Assembly: GCA_963930655.1 (NCBI GenBank)
Contig: OZ005618.1
Coordinates: 21,426,501 to 21,490,500, forward strand
Reading direction: 5' to 3'
Length of the DNA stretch: 64,000 bases
From: Myrica gale
Lineage: Eukaryota; Streptophyta; Magnoliopsida; Fagales; Myricaceae
Part shown: positions 12,602-23,833 of the stretch, piece by piece
Layout of the letters: every line of letters starts with the position of its first letter
Position numbering within the stretch: the stretch's first letter is position 1
Position numbers and translations under genes: made by a program
Notes under the pieces: generated by a model
Told to the model about the DNA's origin: nothing
Database searches by the model: none
Seen by the model: the letters and a program-made list of their open reading frames with translations, nothing else

Positions 12602-13044
12602 AGAGTGATACTCTACCTCAGCAGATGATTGACTGACAATAACTTACCTTTTCGACTTCCATGAAATAAATGAATCACCAATAAAGACTGTGAAAAATGG
12701 TAACATACCTCTTGGTGTTAACCCAATCAGAGTCACAAAAAGCTTTCAATTGAATGGAAGCGCTACTAGACAAAAAAATCCCTTGACTAGGACTGCTCTT
12801 GACATTTCGCAGCACCTTGAGAGCTGCTTCTTGATGGGGTTGGCGAGGCTGTGAAAGGAATTGATTGAGGGAGTTTACACATCAAAGGAAATATAGGGCC
12901 TTGTGATTGTTAAGTACAACAATATGCACACAAGTCTTTGATAGGAGCTTGGATCTTCTAATAGATCACCATCTGAGCTATTAAGGCGCATGTTGTTGTC
13001 CATAGAAGTCTTAGCAGGTTTGGTAGCTAGTAGTTCCAGATCAG

Positions 13045-13800
13045 CTAAAATTTATAAAGCATATTCCTTTGACATAAGGAAATGCCCTTTGTTGTCCATG
13101 CCACTTCAAGCCCCAAGAAAAACTTAAGCGAACCAAGATCCTTAAGTTTAAACTGAGCATTCAACCAAGACTTTAAGCTGTTAACATCAACTGGAGAATT
13201 ACTAGCAATGACTATATCATCGACATATACCAACAATGCAATGAAACAATGAGCATCAGATTTTATAAACAAAGAGTAATATGATTTTGATTGAGTAAAG
13301 CCATATGAAATCAAGGTGGTTGAAAATTTATTAAACCATTGTCGGCTGACTTATTTTAAGCCAGATAAACTCTTCTGCAAATTGAATACTCGCTTGTCAT
13401 TTGGAGTAGAAAAACCAGGGGGTAATTGCATAAAAACTTCCTCATCCAACTCACCATGTAAAAAGACATTATTCACATCTAATTGACGCAAATCTCAACT
13501 GTTAATGGCTGCCAAAGCTAACAAACATCAAATTATTTTTAACTTTGCAATAGGAGAAAAAGTATCGAAATAATCAATACCTTCTTGTTGTGTGAATCCC
13601 TTAGTCACCAACCTAGCTTGTACCTCTCAAGAGTACCATCTGCCTTGAACTTACACTTATACACCCATTTGCATTCGATTGGTTTCTTTCCAGGAGGTAA
13701 GTCAGTCAAAAGCCAAGTGTTATTAGTTTCAAGAGCAAGAATCTCAGCTTGCATAACCTCTCTCAATTCAGAAGATTTGACAGCTTGATAAAAGAATTTA
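13045..13800 (-). pseudogene. Copia reverse transcriptase region
   Basis: Pieces in more than one frame give the start of the domain ([20 protein letters not shown], about 13660-13720), [19 protein letters not shown] (about 13425-13490) and the active-site block LLVYVDDIVIASN (about 13195-13235). An in-frame stop lies near 13365. All elements of a Copia reverse transcriptase are recognisable but not in one frame. Confidence 0.8.
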
Positions 13801-14049
13801 GGTTCAATATGTTGGGAAACAATAGGGTAAAATCTCTATGGGATGGAGAAAGATTAGAATATGAGATAGAAGAGGTTAAGGGATACAATATACCTGAAAT
13901 TGCAGAACCAGTATCCGAAAAAGTCGAGGTTGCTGTGATTGGATTTGGCTAATATGCAATGATAACCTTGCAGATAAGTAGGTTGTCGTCTATTTCTTGT
14001 TGACGTTCGAGTAAATTCAGTAGGAATAGAAGATGTAAAGGGAAGAAAA

Positions 14050-15250
14050 GAATCAACAGGTGAGTTAGAAGGCAGAATCTAAAAGAGAGGTAGAAAATAT
14101 AGTAGGATCTGTAGAAAAAGAGACATGTGGAGATGAAGAAGGTGAAGTGAAATCTGGATTAGGAGTTGATGAGGGAACTGAACTAGGTGAGAGATGATCT
14201 TTTGAAAAATTAGTAGATATGTTAGAATTTGACATATTTGGTAAAACTAGATTTTGAAGAAAATTTGGATAAGGATCTAGAGAATCATTGAAACAAGATG
14301 GACAAGCGTGAAATGGAAAATGTTCTTCATAAAAGATAACATTTCTCGAAATGAGGATTCGGTTTGTAGCTGGATCAAAGAGCTTGTATCCTTTGATTCT
14401 AGAAGGATAGCCTAAAAATACACAAGGAAGAGCTCTAGGTTCGAACTTAGTTCTATGAGCAGGTATTGTGGATGTGTATGCTAGATATCAGAATGTTTTT
14501 AGGTAAGAATAAGAAGGTTTCTTGTGAAATAAAATCTGAAATGGAGACTAATTTGATAAAAGAGAAGTAGGAAGACGATTGATGATATGTACAACTGTAA
14601 GTACACAGAATTCTGCCACATTGAGTATATGCTTATGCTTTCTCTCGACAACAAAATTCTATTGAGAGTGTAAGCACAACTAGTTTGATGAATGATACTA
14701 TGAAGATGGTAAAAATCCTTCCTATCAAACTCTAGTCCACTGTCAAATCTAATTATTTTGATTTTTGTATTGAATTGAGTTTGAATTAAGGAGTAAAAAG
14801 ATTGTAGATATTTTTGGATATCAGCTTTGATTTTCATTTGATATACCCAAGTACATCTAGACTGATCATCAACAATAGAAAGGAAATAGGAAAAACCAGC
14901 ATATGAAGCATGAGCAAGAGGACCCCATATATCACAATAGACAAGGTCAAAAGCATGAACTGACCTGGAAGTACTTATAGAAAAGGAAGTTTCTTTTGTT
15001 TGCTAAGATGACAAACAGAACAATGTGATGAAGCTGAATAAGAATGATTAACAACTGAATCAGGCAATATAGATTTCAGTAGTTGCATTCTAGAATTTGA
15101 CAGATGTCCCAATGGAGAATGCTAAAGAAAATTTGACTTATTCAAACTGAAATTACAAGAAGAGACTTGAGAATCAGCTAGTAACTTGCTATCTTGTAGC
15201 AAATGGTATAGCCCTTGAATAAGCCTAGCAACCCGAATCATCTTCTAGAT
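14050..15250 (-). pseudogene. Copia integrase region
   Basis: The integrase core is recognisable on the minus strand as DIWGPLAHAS (about 14910-14945), YQMKIKADI and IQTQFNTKIKIIRFDSGLEF (about 14725-14785); the second catalytic-region Asp is retained. A linker beginning LGYPSRIKGYKLFDP, with RILISRNVIFYEE, follows at about 14330-14415, typical of the region between integrase and reverse transcriptase. Stops and frame changes are frequent. Confidence 0.7.
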
Positions 15251-15317
15251 ATGCTCTTGTATAAAGAAGTCATCATTGACAAAAATAAGACAACAACCCG
15301 GGTTAAAAACAAGTTTG

Positions 15318-15905
15318 CTAGCTGAAAGAAGGTTGACATTGAAATTGGGGACACAAAGAACATTGTTTAAAACAAAATTCTGTGTTGAATCTGACTTGAC
15401 CTATATGAGAGGTTGTAGTGTGATTTCCATTAGGTAAATTGATTTGAATATTTACCTTGGAATCAACAGATGTAAGGAAATCAAGTCTACTGACCATATG
15501 GTCAGTAGCACCGGTATCAATAATCCATGATGAAGTATGTGAACTTGAACATGAATTTGGATTATGAATAAATGAATTTGAAGGTGTAATCAGATTATGA
15601 ACAGTACAAGATATACCTGAAAAATTGGGAACAAATGAGTGATGAATAGAAGAATCAAGTGAAACTTGATGCATATAAGGCAAAGTGTTTCGTTTCGTGT
15701 GGTGATAGAATGGTTTTGAAGAGAGGATAGCAAATGTTGACATTGCTCTTGAATTTGAGATAAACCAGGCAATTGATTGACTGTTTCTAGGTCAGCAACC
15801 ACATTATACGCATTCTTACCCTTTGTCAATTTGAAGCTTGGTGGAAAACCATGTAAGCGCTAGCACTTATCAATGGTATGACCATTTTTCCCACAATGTG
15901 TGTAC
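15318..15905 (-). pseudogene. Copia zinc knuckle and protease region
   Basis: Near 15853-15905 the minus strand reads HCGKNGHTIDKC, a CCHC knuckle whose first Cys has become Tyr and which is followed by a TAG. Downstream, SSWIIDTGATDHMVS (15480-15520) carries the aspartic protease DTGA motif in the usual pre-integrase context. The protein is not translatable as one unit. Confidence 0.75.
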
Positions 15906-16228
15906 ACATAAGCTTGCTCTTTCCTCCCCCAGCTCTTATTACAGGTTTTGCCTTTATAGTCATTACAACAGGTTCAATAGATATTGAAGGATTTCCTAAT
16001 TATTCATCTTCTTGTACAATTAAGGAGAACACTTTGTTGATATTAGGCAAAAGTTCAGATAATAAAATCCGACCACGGGCACCAGAGAATCTGTCTTGTG
16101 ATTCTATCAAAAATTGGAGAATAAACTCATTTTCTTGAGTAGCAGCTACTAATTTTGTGGCTGATACTCATCACCACAAATACAAACATCAATAAGGGAA
16201 TACACTTGCAGTTCATCCCAATATATCT

Positions 16229-16715
16229 TTAGTCTAGCAAAATAATGACTGACAGAATGATGATCTTGAACAGGAGTTGCAAAATTTTACGAATGTGGAA
16301 GATACGAGGACCGTTTGTTTGGGTGAAACGTTCTCGTAAATCATTCCACACAAGTTGACCTGAGTCGGTATGCATGACAGATGCGGCGATTTCAGTTGAA
16401 AGTGAATTGATCAACCACTGTGTAACCATCATGTTACACCTAGTCCAAGAGAAGAACGTAGAGTCAGCTGAAAAAGGAAGGTTTCTTGATTGATCCATCA
16501 ATGAAACCTAGCTTGTTATTGATGGTTAAAGTTATGACCATGGATCGGCTCCAATTGGCGTAATTATGCGTTCCAAGCAAAGGTCGTGATACCAATACAG
16601 CTTCAGAATTCTCTCCACGATGAAGATAAAGTGGATTTGCTTCCATAGAAACATTGGAGACAAAATTATTTTGAGGATTCAGATTTGGAGATGACTTAGC
16701 AATGTCAGAAGCCAT
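16229..16715 (-). pseudogene. Copia gag region
   Basis: From an ATG at 16715 the minus strand encodes NPLYLHRGENSEAVLVSRPL, then NWSRSMVITLTINNKLGFID, the conserved N-terminal pattern of plant Copia gag (Retrotran_gag_3). A frameshift near 16495 moves the sequence to another frame, which reads WTRCNMMVTQWLINSLSTEI and VWNDLRERFTQTNGPRIF. It is broken but easily recognised. Confidence 0.8.
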
Positions 16716-16861
16716 GAAGAAGAAATGAGAAGAAACAAAGTCGTGAAGTTTGGAAGTGAAGACCAAAACAGAGGTGCGGGAACAGAACAAAGGTTTGGAA
16801 GTTATGATTCTTGTAAAATTTCAGAAATAAAATCAGAGAGCTTACATTTGCTTTGATACCA

Positions 16862-17581
16862 TTTCACGATTGAGAGAAATTTATCAAGTGAATTATTCGA
16901 ATAAGAATTACAACATATATATGGTTGAGCTTTACATTGCACCAACTTGACAACCATAACTAAATTCTAACATACTCGCTAAGAAAAAAAAAAATCTAAC
17001 CTACTCTGCCACTTATAAATGCACACGTGGACTTATACAAATGGTTAAACAATAAGGGGAAAAGTCATTGTTCGCCCCATAAGTTTGTGTCAATTGCATT
17101 TTATTCCTCTTAACTTTAAAAACTGCGATTTACGTCCTATAAGTATGAAACATTTGCAATGTTCGTCCACAGTCAAAATTTCCGTTAAACTTGACAGAAT
17201 TTGGCATTAAAATGAATGAAATGCCCTAAAATATAATTTTCAAAAAATAAATAAATATTTGAGAAATAAATTAAAAAATATATAGATTATTGAAATTGAG
17301 TTTCAATAGTTTTATTTAAAAAATATTATCTTTTTTTATTTTTAATGATTTTTTTAAAAAAAATTTAGTAATTTTGTTTTGGAGGGTTATTTTGGTCATT
17401 TTAATGCCGAATTTAGTCAATTATAACAGAAATTTTGACTGTAGACGAAAATTACAAATATTTCATACTTATAGAATGTAAATCGCAGTTTTTAAAGTTA
17501 GAGAAGTAAAATTCTATTGACGCAAACTTATGGGACGAATAATGATTTTTTCCGAAACAATAACTATAATGAGCTCTAATA
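16862..17581 (-). repeat. 5' LTR of the Copia element, interrupted
   Basis: It aligns with the 3' LTR except for two insertions: a 17-base A-rich piece (16978-16994) between 12-base duplicates, and a 499-bp MITE (17056-17554). Without them its length would be close to that of the sister LTR. Confidence 0.75.
17056..17554. mobile_element. Mutator-like MITE with long inverted repeats
   Basis: 499 bases with terminal inverted repeats of roughly 170 bases. The left arm reads CATAAGTTTGTGTCAATTGC and the right arm, reverse-complemented, CATAAGTTTGCGTCAATAGA. It is flanked by perfect 9-bp target duplications AAACAATAA (17047-17055 and 17555-17563), the size made by Mutator-like transposases. The 3' LTR of the host Copia element shows the unoccupied site. 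It has no coding capacity. Confidence 0.9.
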
Positions 17582-17589
17582 AGTCGCGA

Positions 17590-17946
17590 CATTGCTCGAG
17601 TTAACGCTTCTATTATATGTCAGTCGCGGATTGAAAGTCTCGATGTTTGGTCATCCCAGATTGAAATTACAACTCTGTTTCTGTTTGAATACAACACCCA
17701 AGAAGCTAAACAACCAGATTGAAAAGATCACTCTATAACAGTAATATTGATCTTGCTTGTCAGAAATTCTTTGCCAATATCCAAATTCTTCTGCTGTCAT
17801 GCATGTTGATTAGTTTCATACCGCAGATCTGTGCTCTGTTGCTGATACGAAGTTGTCCTTGTAATATGGCGGTAATTATTTGCAGTGATTACTGTAGCTC
17901 GCTAGCAAGTAGGCAACTCGAAGATCTCAAGGACAAAAATTTATGG
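17590..17946. other. 3' flank of the ABCG gene
   Basis: This lies between the Copia element and the ABCG stop codon. It probably contains the 3' untranslated region of the transporter. No separate gene is supported. Confidence 0.4.
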
Positions 17947-19914
17947 TTATATTGTTGTTTTAGCAGCTCTTCGAGAAAGAATTATCCAACAAAGCAAACG
18001 ATATAATACAAAGAAGCAAAGCATGATCCCCACATTTATCCACCTCGTGTCCTTGTCGAGCCCTCTACTCTTCAAGACATCGCTTCCTGTCAGCAAACAC
18101 CTGGAAGGATCCTCAGCCTGCCATGAGAAACACTCACCTCTGACACTCCAATATTCATTGGTAAGAAGTGCATCCAATGGGTATCTGTAGAGGGAAACAT
18201 AGTACATAAAAAGCCAATACTTAGGAATGCTTTCTTTGGGAATGAAGTAGCCAGAGAAGAGGAAGAAGGCTCCGAGCACCGTGCAGATGAGGGAATTCCC
18301 GGAAATGAAATCAGGCGAGACTGCGCTTAAGAAGAGCACTAGGGAGCTAGCCATCAACACAATAAGCCAGACAATAAAAGTGAAAAAAGAGAAAGCAGTG
18401 AGAGACGGATTAAGTCCTACGACCCAGTATACTGGAACGGCAAAAAGAATAGCCACCACAAATAAGAAGGGCAGGAAGACGATGGTATTGGCAATCATGT
18501 AGGAGGATATTCTGTAGGCTCCCCTCGAGGCTTCCTTCATCAAAACACGTCGCTCTTGAAGGTATATTGGAAGAGCTTCGACCGTGGAAGAAAGAAGAAA
18601 ACTAAGACTGAATGCAAATAGACCCAATCGTTCTGCAACGCCTCCTTCATCTTTTCTCACTTTCAGGTATACGCTTCCCAATCCAAATCCCCCAACAACA
18701 GCTTGCATCGTTCTGGCCAAGAACAGTTGTTTTGTTCTATAAATGATCTTCCAAAATCTCGAGCAGAGAAACATAATCTCATGCAAATTGGAAAAGAACC
18801 AAGTGAAGATCTGTCTGATATCATTGTCGTTCCGAACGCTACCCGTTTCCCATTCTGATAACATCTTGTAGGAACATTGCTGATCCCCCTCTAAACTAGA
18901 CAGGTACATTTTGGAATATGAGTCCTCAAGTGTACGTATGATTTCCATGGCAAATTCTATGGCATTTAGTTGCAATGGAATCTCATATCCCAATTCATTT
19001 ATTCTTTGCTCGAGCAATTCAAGGCTACCATTATGGATAACCAAACCACGAGAGAGGATCAAGAAGTTTGGAATGTATTGAAGAATTCTATAGCTTGGTT
19101 GATGAATAGATACAATCACTGTTCTTACCTTCCTTTTCGCCAGTGAAGAGAGCAATTCAATCACTTGGAGTGCCGAAGTGCTGTCTAGGCCAGAAGTTGG
19201 CTCATCCAGGAGCAAAATCGGGGGGTCATGAATCATGTCAACACCAATAGATACCCGTTTCCTCTCTCCACCAGATATCCCTCTATTATCTTCGTCTCCA
19301 ACGAAACTATCTGCAACATGTAGAAGACCCAAATCTTGCATTAGGCTCTCCACCCTTACTTTTTTCTCTTTAGCAGTCATTTCTTTGAGCCTAAAATTTG
19401 CACTGAACATCAGCGTCTCCTTTACGGTCAGCGAAGGAAGCAGATCATCTTCTTGCGCCACAAAACCACATATCCTCCTCAACTGAGCAGGACTGCTCAT
19501 GTGCTGACTATTGATTGAGATGCTTTGCGGATCGAAATCTTTTCCCTTGACCCTTCCTGATATTATTCTGAGCAAAGTGGATTTCCCAGTGCCACTGGGG
19601 CCAACAATGGCAAAAATTTCTGAACTTCTAGCGATAAAGGAGACCGACTTGAGGATATTAATGGGCTTTGGCTTTTGGACCAAGGGACAGAAGGAACTGG
19701 AGAGCGACCTATGTGGCCGGATCGCGTAGGAAAGATTTCTCACTGCTAGTTTGCAATATGTTTTGGATTTTTGTGGTGGTGGCTGTGGCGAGTGATAGAA
19801 GGAAGAGGAACGGCTAGTAGATTCTTCTGGGGAATCAGAAGTTGAGAAGAGAATAACAGAGTCGTCTTCAATGGTTAGATGCTGAAAGAAAGTAGACATT
19901 GTTGCGAGCGTCAT
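17947..19914 (-). CDS. ABC transporter G family (half-size, WBC type)
   Basis: An intact intronless gene of 655 codons encoding a half-size ABCG exporter, which must dimerise in a membrane (usually the plasma membrane) to move lipids, hormones or other hydrophobic compounds. The nucleotide-binding domain comes first: Walker A GPSGTGKST 105-113, Q-loop Gln154, signature ISGGERKR 213-220, Walker B ILLLDEP 233-239, H-loop His271. Six hydrophobic segments follow between about 400 and 645 (around 400-415, 432-450, 472-500, 508-530, 543-560, 628-646). A Ser-rich N-tail (about 50 residues) precedes the conserved region. All catalytic motifs are present, so the protein is probably functional. It most resembles intronless ABCG4/8/10-type members, but I cannot choose a member or a substrate. 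The first ATG follows non-coding sequence and gives the family's usual length. Confidence 0.93.
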   Translation of the reverse strand: MTLATMSTFFQHLTIEDDSVILFSTSDSPEESTSRSSSFYHSPQPPPQKSKTYCKLAVRNLSYAIRPHRSLSSSFCPLVQKPKPINILKSVSFIARSSEIFAIVGPSGTGKSTLLRIISGRVKGKDFDPQSISINSQHMSSPAQLRRICGFVAQEDDLLPSLTVKETLMFSANFRLKEMTAKEKKVRVESLMQDLGLLHVADSFVGDEDNRGISGGERKRVSIGVDMIHDPPILLLDEPTSGLDSTSALQVIELLSSLAKRKVRTVIVSIHQPSYRILQYIPNFLILSRGLVIHNGSLELLEQRINELGYEIPLQLNAIEFAMEIIRTLEDSYSKMYLSSLEGDQQCSYKMLSEWETGSVRNDNDIRQIFTWFFSNLHEIMFLCSRFWKIIYRTKQLFLARTMQAVVGGFGLGSVYLKVRKDEGGVAERLGLFAFSLSFLLSSTVEALPIYLQERRVLMKEASRGAYRISSYMIANTIVFLPFLFVVAILFAVPVYWVVGLNPSLTAFSFFTFIVWLIVLMASSLVLFLSAVSPDFISGNSLICTVLGAFFLFSGYFIPKESIPKYWLFMYYVSLYRYPLDALLTNEYWSVRGECFSWQAEDPSRCLLTGSDVLKSRGLDKDTRWINVGIMLCFFVLYRLLCWIILSRRAAKTTI

Positions 19915-20750
19915 TTTCTGTGGGAGAAGAAGTGCAAGTGCATGGGAAAGGAGGTGATGGGTGAGGCTTTCAAGTGAGAATGTTCAAGTCGAGAAGAAAT
20001 GGGGGTTAGAACAACCAAGTAGATAGCTATAAAAGGGTCCTTGTTTTCTATTCGGTAGACACACCTAAAAGTGCCTTTTGAACCATTGTGGTTGCTTCTA
20101 ATAGCTTCGTTCTATTGAAAATGAAAAAACTGGTGAAACTCCCAGACCAGACTGAACCACTTGTGCTTGCCCAAAGCTAACTTAGTCAAACATCTTTGAT
20201 CACCAAACACTGCCAACCACTTTCCACCATCTCCAGCATCGAAAAATCTGTCTGATCTGTTTGATCGCCCGGCCTGCGGCCTCCTCCAGCATAATTGCAA
20301 CTTATACACAGACGTATCAAGCTAGCAGATGCTTTATCACTTACTCTATAGGCCTCGTTGATCATGAGAATCAAAAACGCCGTCCTAATTTCGTTATAAA
20401 TAGATTATCATCACTTACATAAATCTGCTCTCAACCTTTTTGATCCCGATTAGAATTCGCTCTTTTTTTGTCATTTACTCTCAAAATTGATTAGCCTTCG
20501 GTCTTTCTCTGTCATTTACTCTCAAAATTAAATGAAGTATATAGTATAAATATTAAAGACCGACGAAAATTAGTACAATAATCAAGCAAAACTCTTATTC
20601 CTCGAAACAAAGGAGTACAAAAGATTAAGAGTTGGCCATCTGACGTCCTTCGTCACCCGCTGTTTGGAGATAAAACATTAAGTAAAAACTAAGAGTGTCT
20701 TTTATTTCACATAGGCCGGAAAGAAAGAGAAGGAAAATGGAGGATCTCTC
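19915..20750. other. Spacer between ABCG and SPH1
   Basis: The upstream region of the ABCG gene and the downstream region of SPH1. A TATAAAAGG sequence at about 20030 reads on the plus strand, the wrong strand for the ABCG gene. The phrase TGTCATTTACTCTCAAAATT occurs twice (about 20468 and 20509), a 41-bp tandem duplication. No coding sequence is supported. Confidence 0.4.
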
Positions 20751-20751
20751 A

Positions 20752-21153
20752 TTAGTTCCAACCATAGCAAATATCATACTGTTGGTTTTTACTGTCGAGC
20801 AGGCAAGGACCAGTCTCTCTAATCTTCCACGTACAGTCATTGCATACCAAATGGTCCCTCTCAAAGATGTAAATATCAAACCAGTGGAACGCGTTCGGCC
20901 ACTGAAAACTGCAGAAGAATTGTGTAGTCTCCCGAAAGTTGGCGTTGAAATCGAACCCATAGACGCCATCCGGAAAACTGACTACATGAACACCGAGATC
21001 ATCATCCTTGGACTTACAATGAACTGTTAAATCCGACTTAGCACTCAAATCATTAAGAATTTTCACATGTATAGCGGCCTTTCCTGCAACTAGATCAAAC
21101 GTAGTCAGAAACAACACAAGCGGAACCAGAAGTAGCCTATTTCTAAAACTCAT
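20752..21153 (-). CDS. S1-type self-incompatibility homologue (SPH), intact
   Basis: A small secreted protein of the plant S1/SPH family. The poppy S-determinant belongs to this family; most members are uncharacterised secreted proteins. I start at the ATG at 21153 rather than the in-frame one at 21189, because the paralogues begin at the equivalent position and it opens directly onto a signal peptide (LLLVPLVLFLTTFDLVAG). The mature part has the family pattern: LTVHCKSKDDDLG, then FDFNANF, TTQFFCSFQW, FHWFDIY, C-x2-CTW and the C-terminal YDICYGWN. Counted from 21189, the cysteines are C58, C93, C116, C119, C129 and C141. A TATA box lies at 21232-21241. It is the only unbroken member of the local cluster of four. 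Confidence 0.9.
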   Translation of the reverse strand: MSFRNRLLLVPLVLFLTTFDLVAGKAAIHVKILNDLSAKSDLTVHCKSKDDDLGVHVVSFPDGVYGFDFNANFRETTQFFCSFQWPNAFHWFDIYIFERDHLVCNDCTWKIRETGPCLLDSKNQQYDICYGWN

Positions 21154-21228
21154 ATTTCTTCTTGTTTGTCGGCAATATTTTCTTGGCAAAAGGCTAAAAG
21201 CTATAGTAGTACGTGGTTTTCACGATGG

Positions 21229-21255
21229 ATACTATTTATAGGGCCATATGGCATG
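21229..21255 (-). promoter_or_regulatory. SPH1 core promoter (TATA box)
   Basis: The minus strand reads CTATAAATAGT about 80 bases upstream of the SPH1 ATG. The block TACTATTTATAGGGCCATAT (plus-strand reading) recurs at the same place in SPH2 (23457-23484), showing that the duplication included the promoter. Confidence 0.65.
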
Positions 21256-21259
21256 GGAC

Positions 21260-22975
21260 CTTCTCATAATTTAAAAATAATAGGCATGTTAATTAAGAAA
21301 ACATAACATTTATTTTGCATGCATGCACAAAGTATTTGCCAACCTAAGATTCTCTATGATTATCTGCCTATATTAATTGGTGGTCGAATTTCAAGAGAAA
21401 AAGACAGTATTATAAGCATTTATTGTATACAGCTACGCCTAATTCTATTTAAATTGGGCCATTAAATTCGTTTGGCCTAGGATATATATAGGAGAGAATC
21501 CTTATCCAATGTCAAATTAATATTTTTAGCCTATTAAATTAGCAAATATGTTCAATATTCATCAAACCGGTAATATATATATACATATATATATGGAAGA
21601 AGAAAAAAATCTTGCTTGGTTGGCTTGTTATCTAGAATGTAACTTTCCATGGAAGACTGGATAGATTGGAATTAAATGTGTACAACATTTAATTAACAGC
21701 TAATTACATCCAAACAAACTATTTTTGGTGTATTTTTGCCAGATCAGAAGTGAAAATTGTTGCTTTTGTTATGAACGTAAGATAATGCTCCCTTCTTAAT
21801 TAAGGTAAGAGTATTAAAATATTTCTGCTTTTGCTCTAAGAAAAACAAAATGTTTTCTTTTTCTTTTGGGCAAGGGGTAATTGCCTCCAGGTTAGCAAGA
21901 CAGTTTAATGGGATTCAAACAAAAGGCCTTTAATGCAATTTGCTAGCACATAGATAAGCTTAATTGGTTGTCATGATTGGGATTAATATATAATATCATA
22001 GCCAATCAAACAAATTGTCTATAATTATAGAATCAGTGGTTTACAAGGAAAATTATCAGACCTTTTTAACTCATAAAAACTCCGAATTATTTGCAATTAT
22101 TATTATTTTTTTCATTCCCTATAACATTTTATTGTTTCAAGAATGAGTTGATAATACCCTTTTTCCTTACATTTTTGCAAGAAAGAAAACCCTCCTATAC
22201 CAATTTCACATTCAACTACTATTAAACTTAATTAATATTGAGAAAATATCGTTTTTCGAATTATGGGCTAAATGTTATTTTGTCACATTTAATTCTCAAA
22301 CTATCAAAACTCATCAATGTTAATTTCCGTGTCATATGATCCGATCTCATTAAAAAATAAAAAAATTTAAAATAATAAAAAAATTCAATACAATAAAATA
22401 AAGTAAAAGGTATAATTAATTAGATAAACATCAGATAATTTTTTTTTAAAAATATTTATCTGATAAGTGATTTGATTAATTGGACATACGACCTAATTTT
22501 ATTAGGTAGGACATGTCAATCAATTACCTTTGAATGACAAACTTACGGAAGACGGCCTATTTTAACTGACAAACTGATTAGCATATAATCAATTGTAAAA
22601 TTCAAGGATCATTTTTGAAATGAAGGTAAAACCAATTAAGAAGCAAGGTTCTGAAATGACAAGCTACGTCCTAATTAAAATATGATAGATCATGCGTTTA
22701 ATTACAAGTAATTCACGTACACTGTTCTTGGAATTTTTTTTAGATTTTTTTCTACCTTGTGCCCAATAGAGAGTTGAAGTACTCCATGCTATCATGCAAA
22801 ATTCTTATTCCCTCAAAATTCTTATTCATTGTGCCCAATATAGAGTTGAAGTACCACAATATTCAAGCAAAATTCTTATTCCTCGAATTAAATAAAGGAG
22901 TACAAAATATTAAGAATTGGCCATTTATCTCGTACCTACAAGAAAATTCATAGAATTACCTCAGATGTCTTCGTC
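21260..22975. other. Intergenic AT-rich spacer within the SPH cluster
   Basis: No gene is supported. Near 22755-22900 a duplicated phrase (GTGCCCAATAGAGAGTTGAAGTAC and GTGCCCAATATAGAGTTGAAGTAC) occurs about 65 bases apart, just downstream of SPH2. Several TA-rich microsatellite-like runs are present. Confidence 0.4.
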
Positions 22976-23079
22976 TTGCGCTGTTTGGAGATTTGGAGAT
23001 AAAAGATAAAGAGTAAAAACTAAGAGTCTGTCCTTTATTTCATATGGGCCGGAAAGAAAGAGAAGGAAAATTGAGTCTC

Positions 23080-23416
23080 TCATTTATTCCACTTATAGCA
23101 AATATCATACGTTTTGGAATTTTGAAGGTCGAGCATGCAAGTACCAGTCTCGCTTACCTTCCAGATACAATCAGTGCATAGTTCAGAGTCCCTGTGAAAG
23201 CTGTAAATGTCAAACCAGTGGAAGGCATTCGGCCACCGAAAACTGCAGAAGAATAGTGTAGTCTCCTGTTAAATCTGACCCACTATTCAAATTATTAAAC
23301 ATTTGAACATGTATATCTGTAAAAGAAGATGCTCCGGCTGCAACCAGATCAAACGTTGTCAGAAACAACACAAGCGGAACCAAAAGTAGTGCAGTATTTC
23401 TATAAAATGGACTCAT
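23080..23416 (-). pseudogene. SPH2, frameshifted S1-type homologue
   Basis: The signal peptide (LLLVPLVLFLTTFDLVAAG) and the start of the mature protein are in frame to SDLT. About 90 bases present in SPH1 are then missing and the frame is lost. In another frame the rest is nearly complete: ETTLFFCSF, WPNAFHWFDIYSFHRD, CTDCIWKV, TYDICYKWNK, ending at the TGA 23080-23082. As read, the protein stops after 68 residues and lacks the core, so it is most likely a pseudogene. The promoter copy is retained (CTATAAATAG at about 23460-23470). Confidence 0.85.
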
Positions 23417-23456
23417 ATTTCTGCTTGTTTGTCGGCAATGGTTCCTTACTTCCTTG

Positions 23457-23484
23457 GATACTATTTATAGGGCCATATGGCATG
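23457..23484 (-). promoter_or_regulatory. SPH2 TATA-box region, copy of the SPH1 promoter
   Basis: TACTATTTATAGGGCCATAT is identical to the SPH1 block, with further matching sequence on both sides, and lies about 45 bases upstream of the SPH2 ATG. It may still be active, although the gene is broken. Confidence 0.55.
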
Positions 23485-23833
23485 AGATCCTCTCTAATTA
23501 TCTGTCATATTAATTAGTAGTCTAATTCCAAGATCCGAAAGAAACACAAAATATATATATATATATATAAGCATTAATTGTATACTAGCTAGCTATATTG
23601 TATCCTCTCTTATATATATATATAAATAAAAGCATTTACTGATATTTCAGGGGTTAGAAATGAAGCTTCTCCATTAATATTCATTTAGAAGACGACAACT
23701 TATAATCTGAGTTTATCATTCATTTCCCTGCAGAAATTATACATACAGACTCACGGATAAACCTCAGTCCAGCAACTCCAATATCAAGAAGCAAACAACA
23801 TGAGTTTATTTTTTCTCAGGCCATGGTCATCAT

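Larger units (their letters stand above)
12090..17581 (-). mobile_element. Decayed Copia LTR retrotransposon
   Basis: A minus-strand Ty1/Copia element with domain order gag, zinc knuckle, protease, integrase, reverse transcriptase, RNase H. The flanking LTRs (12090-12272 and 16862-17581) are alignable. A primer-binding site reading TGGTATCAAAGC lies directly inside the 5' LTR (16850-16861). Candidate 5-bp target duplications are AGTTG (12085-12089) and AGTCG (17582-17586), one mismatch. Coding is broken by many stops and shifts. The LTR ends are not the canonical TG..CA, so the outer limits are uncertain by a few bases. The 5' LTR holds a later 499-bp MITE. Confidence 0.85.
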
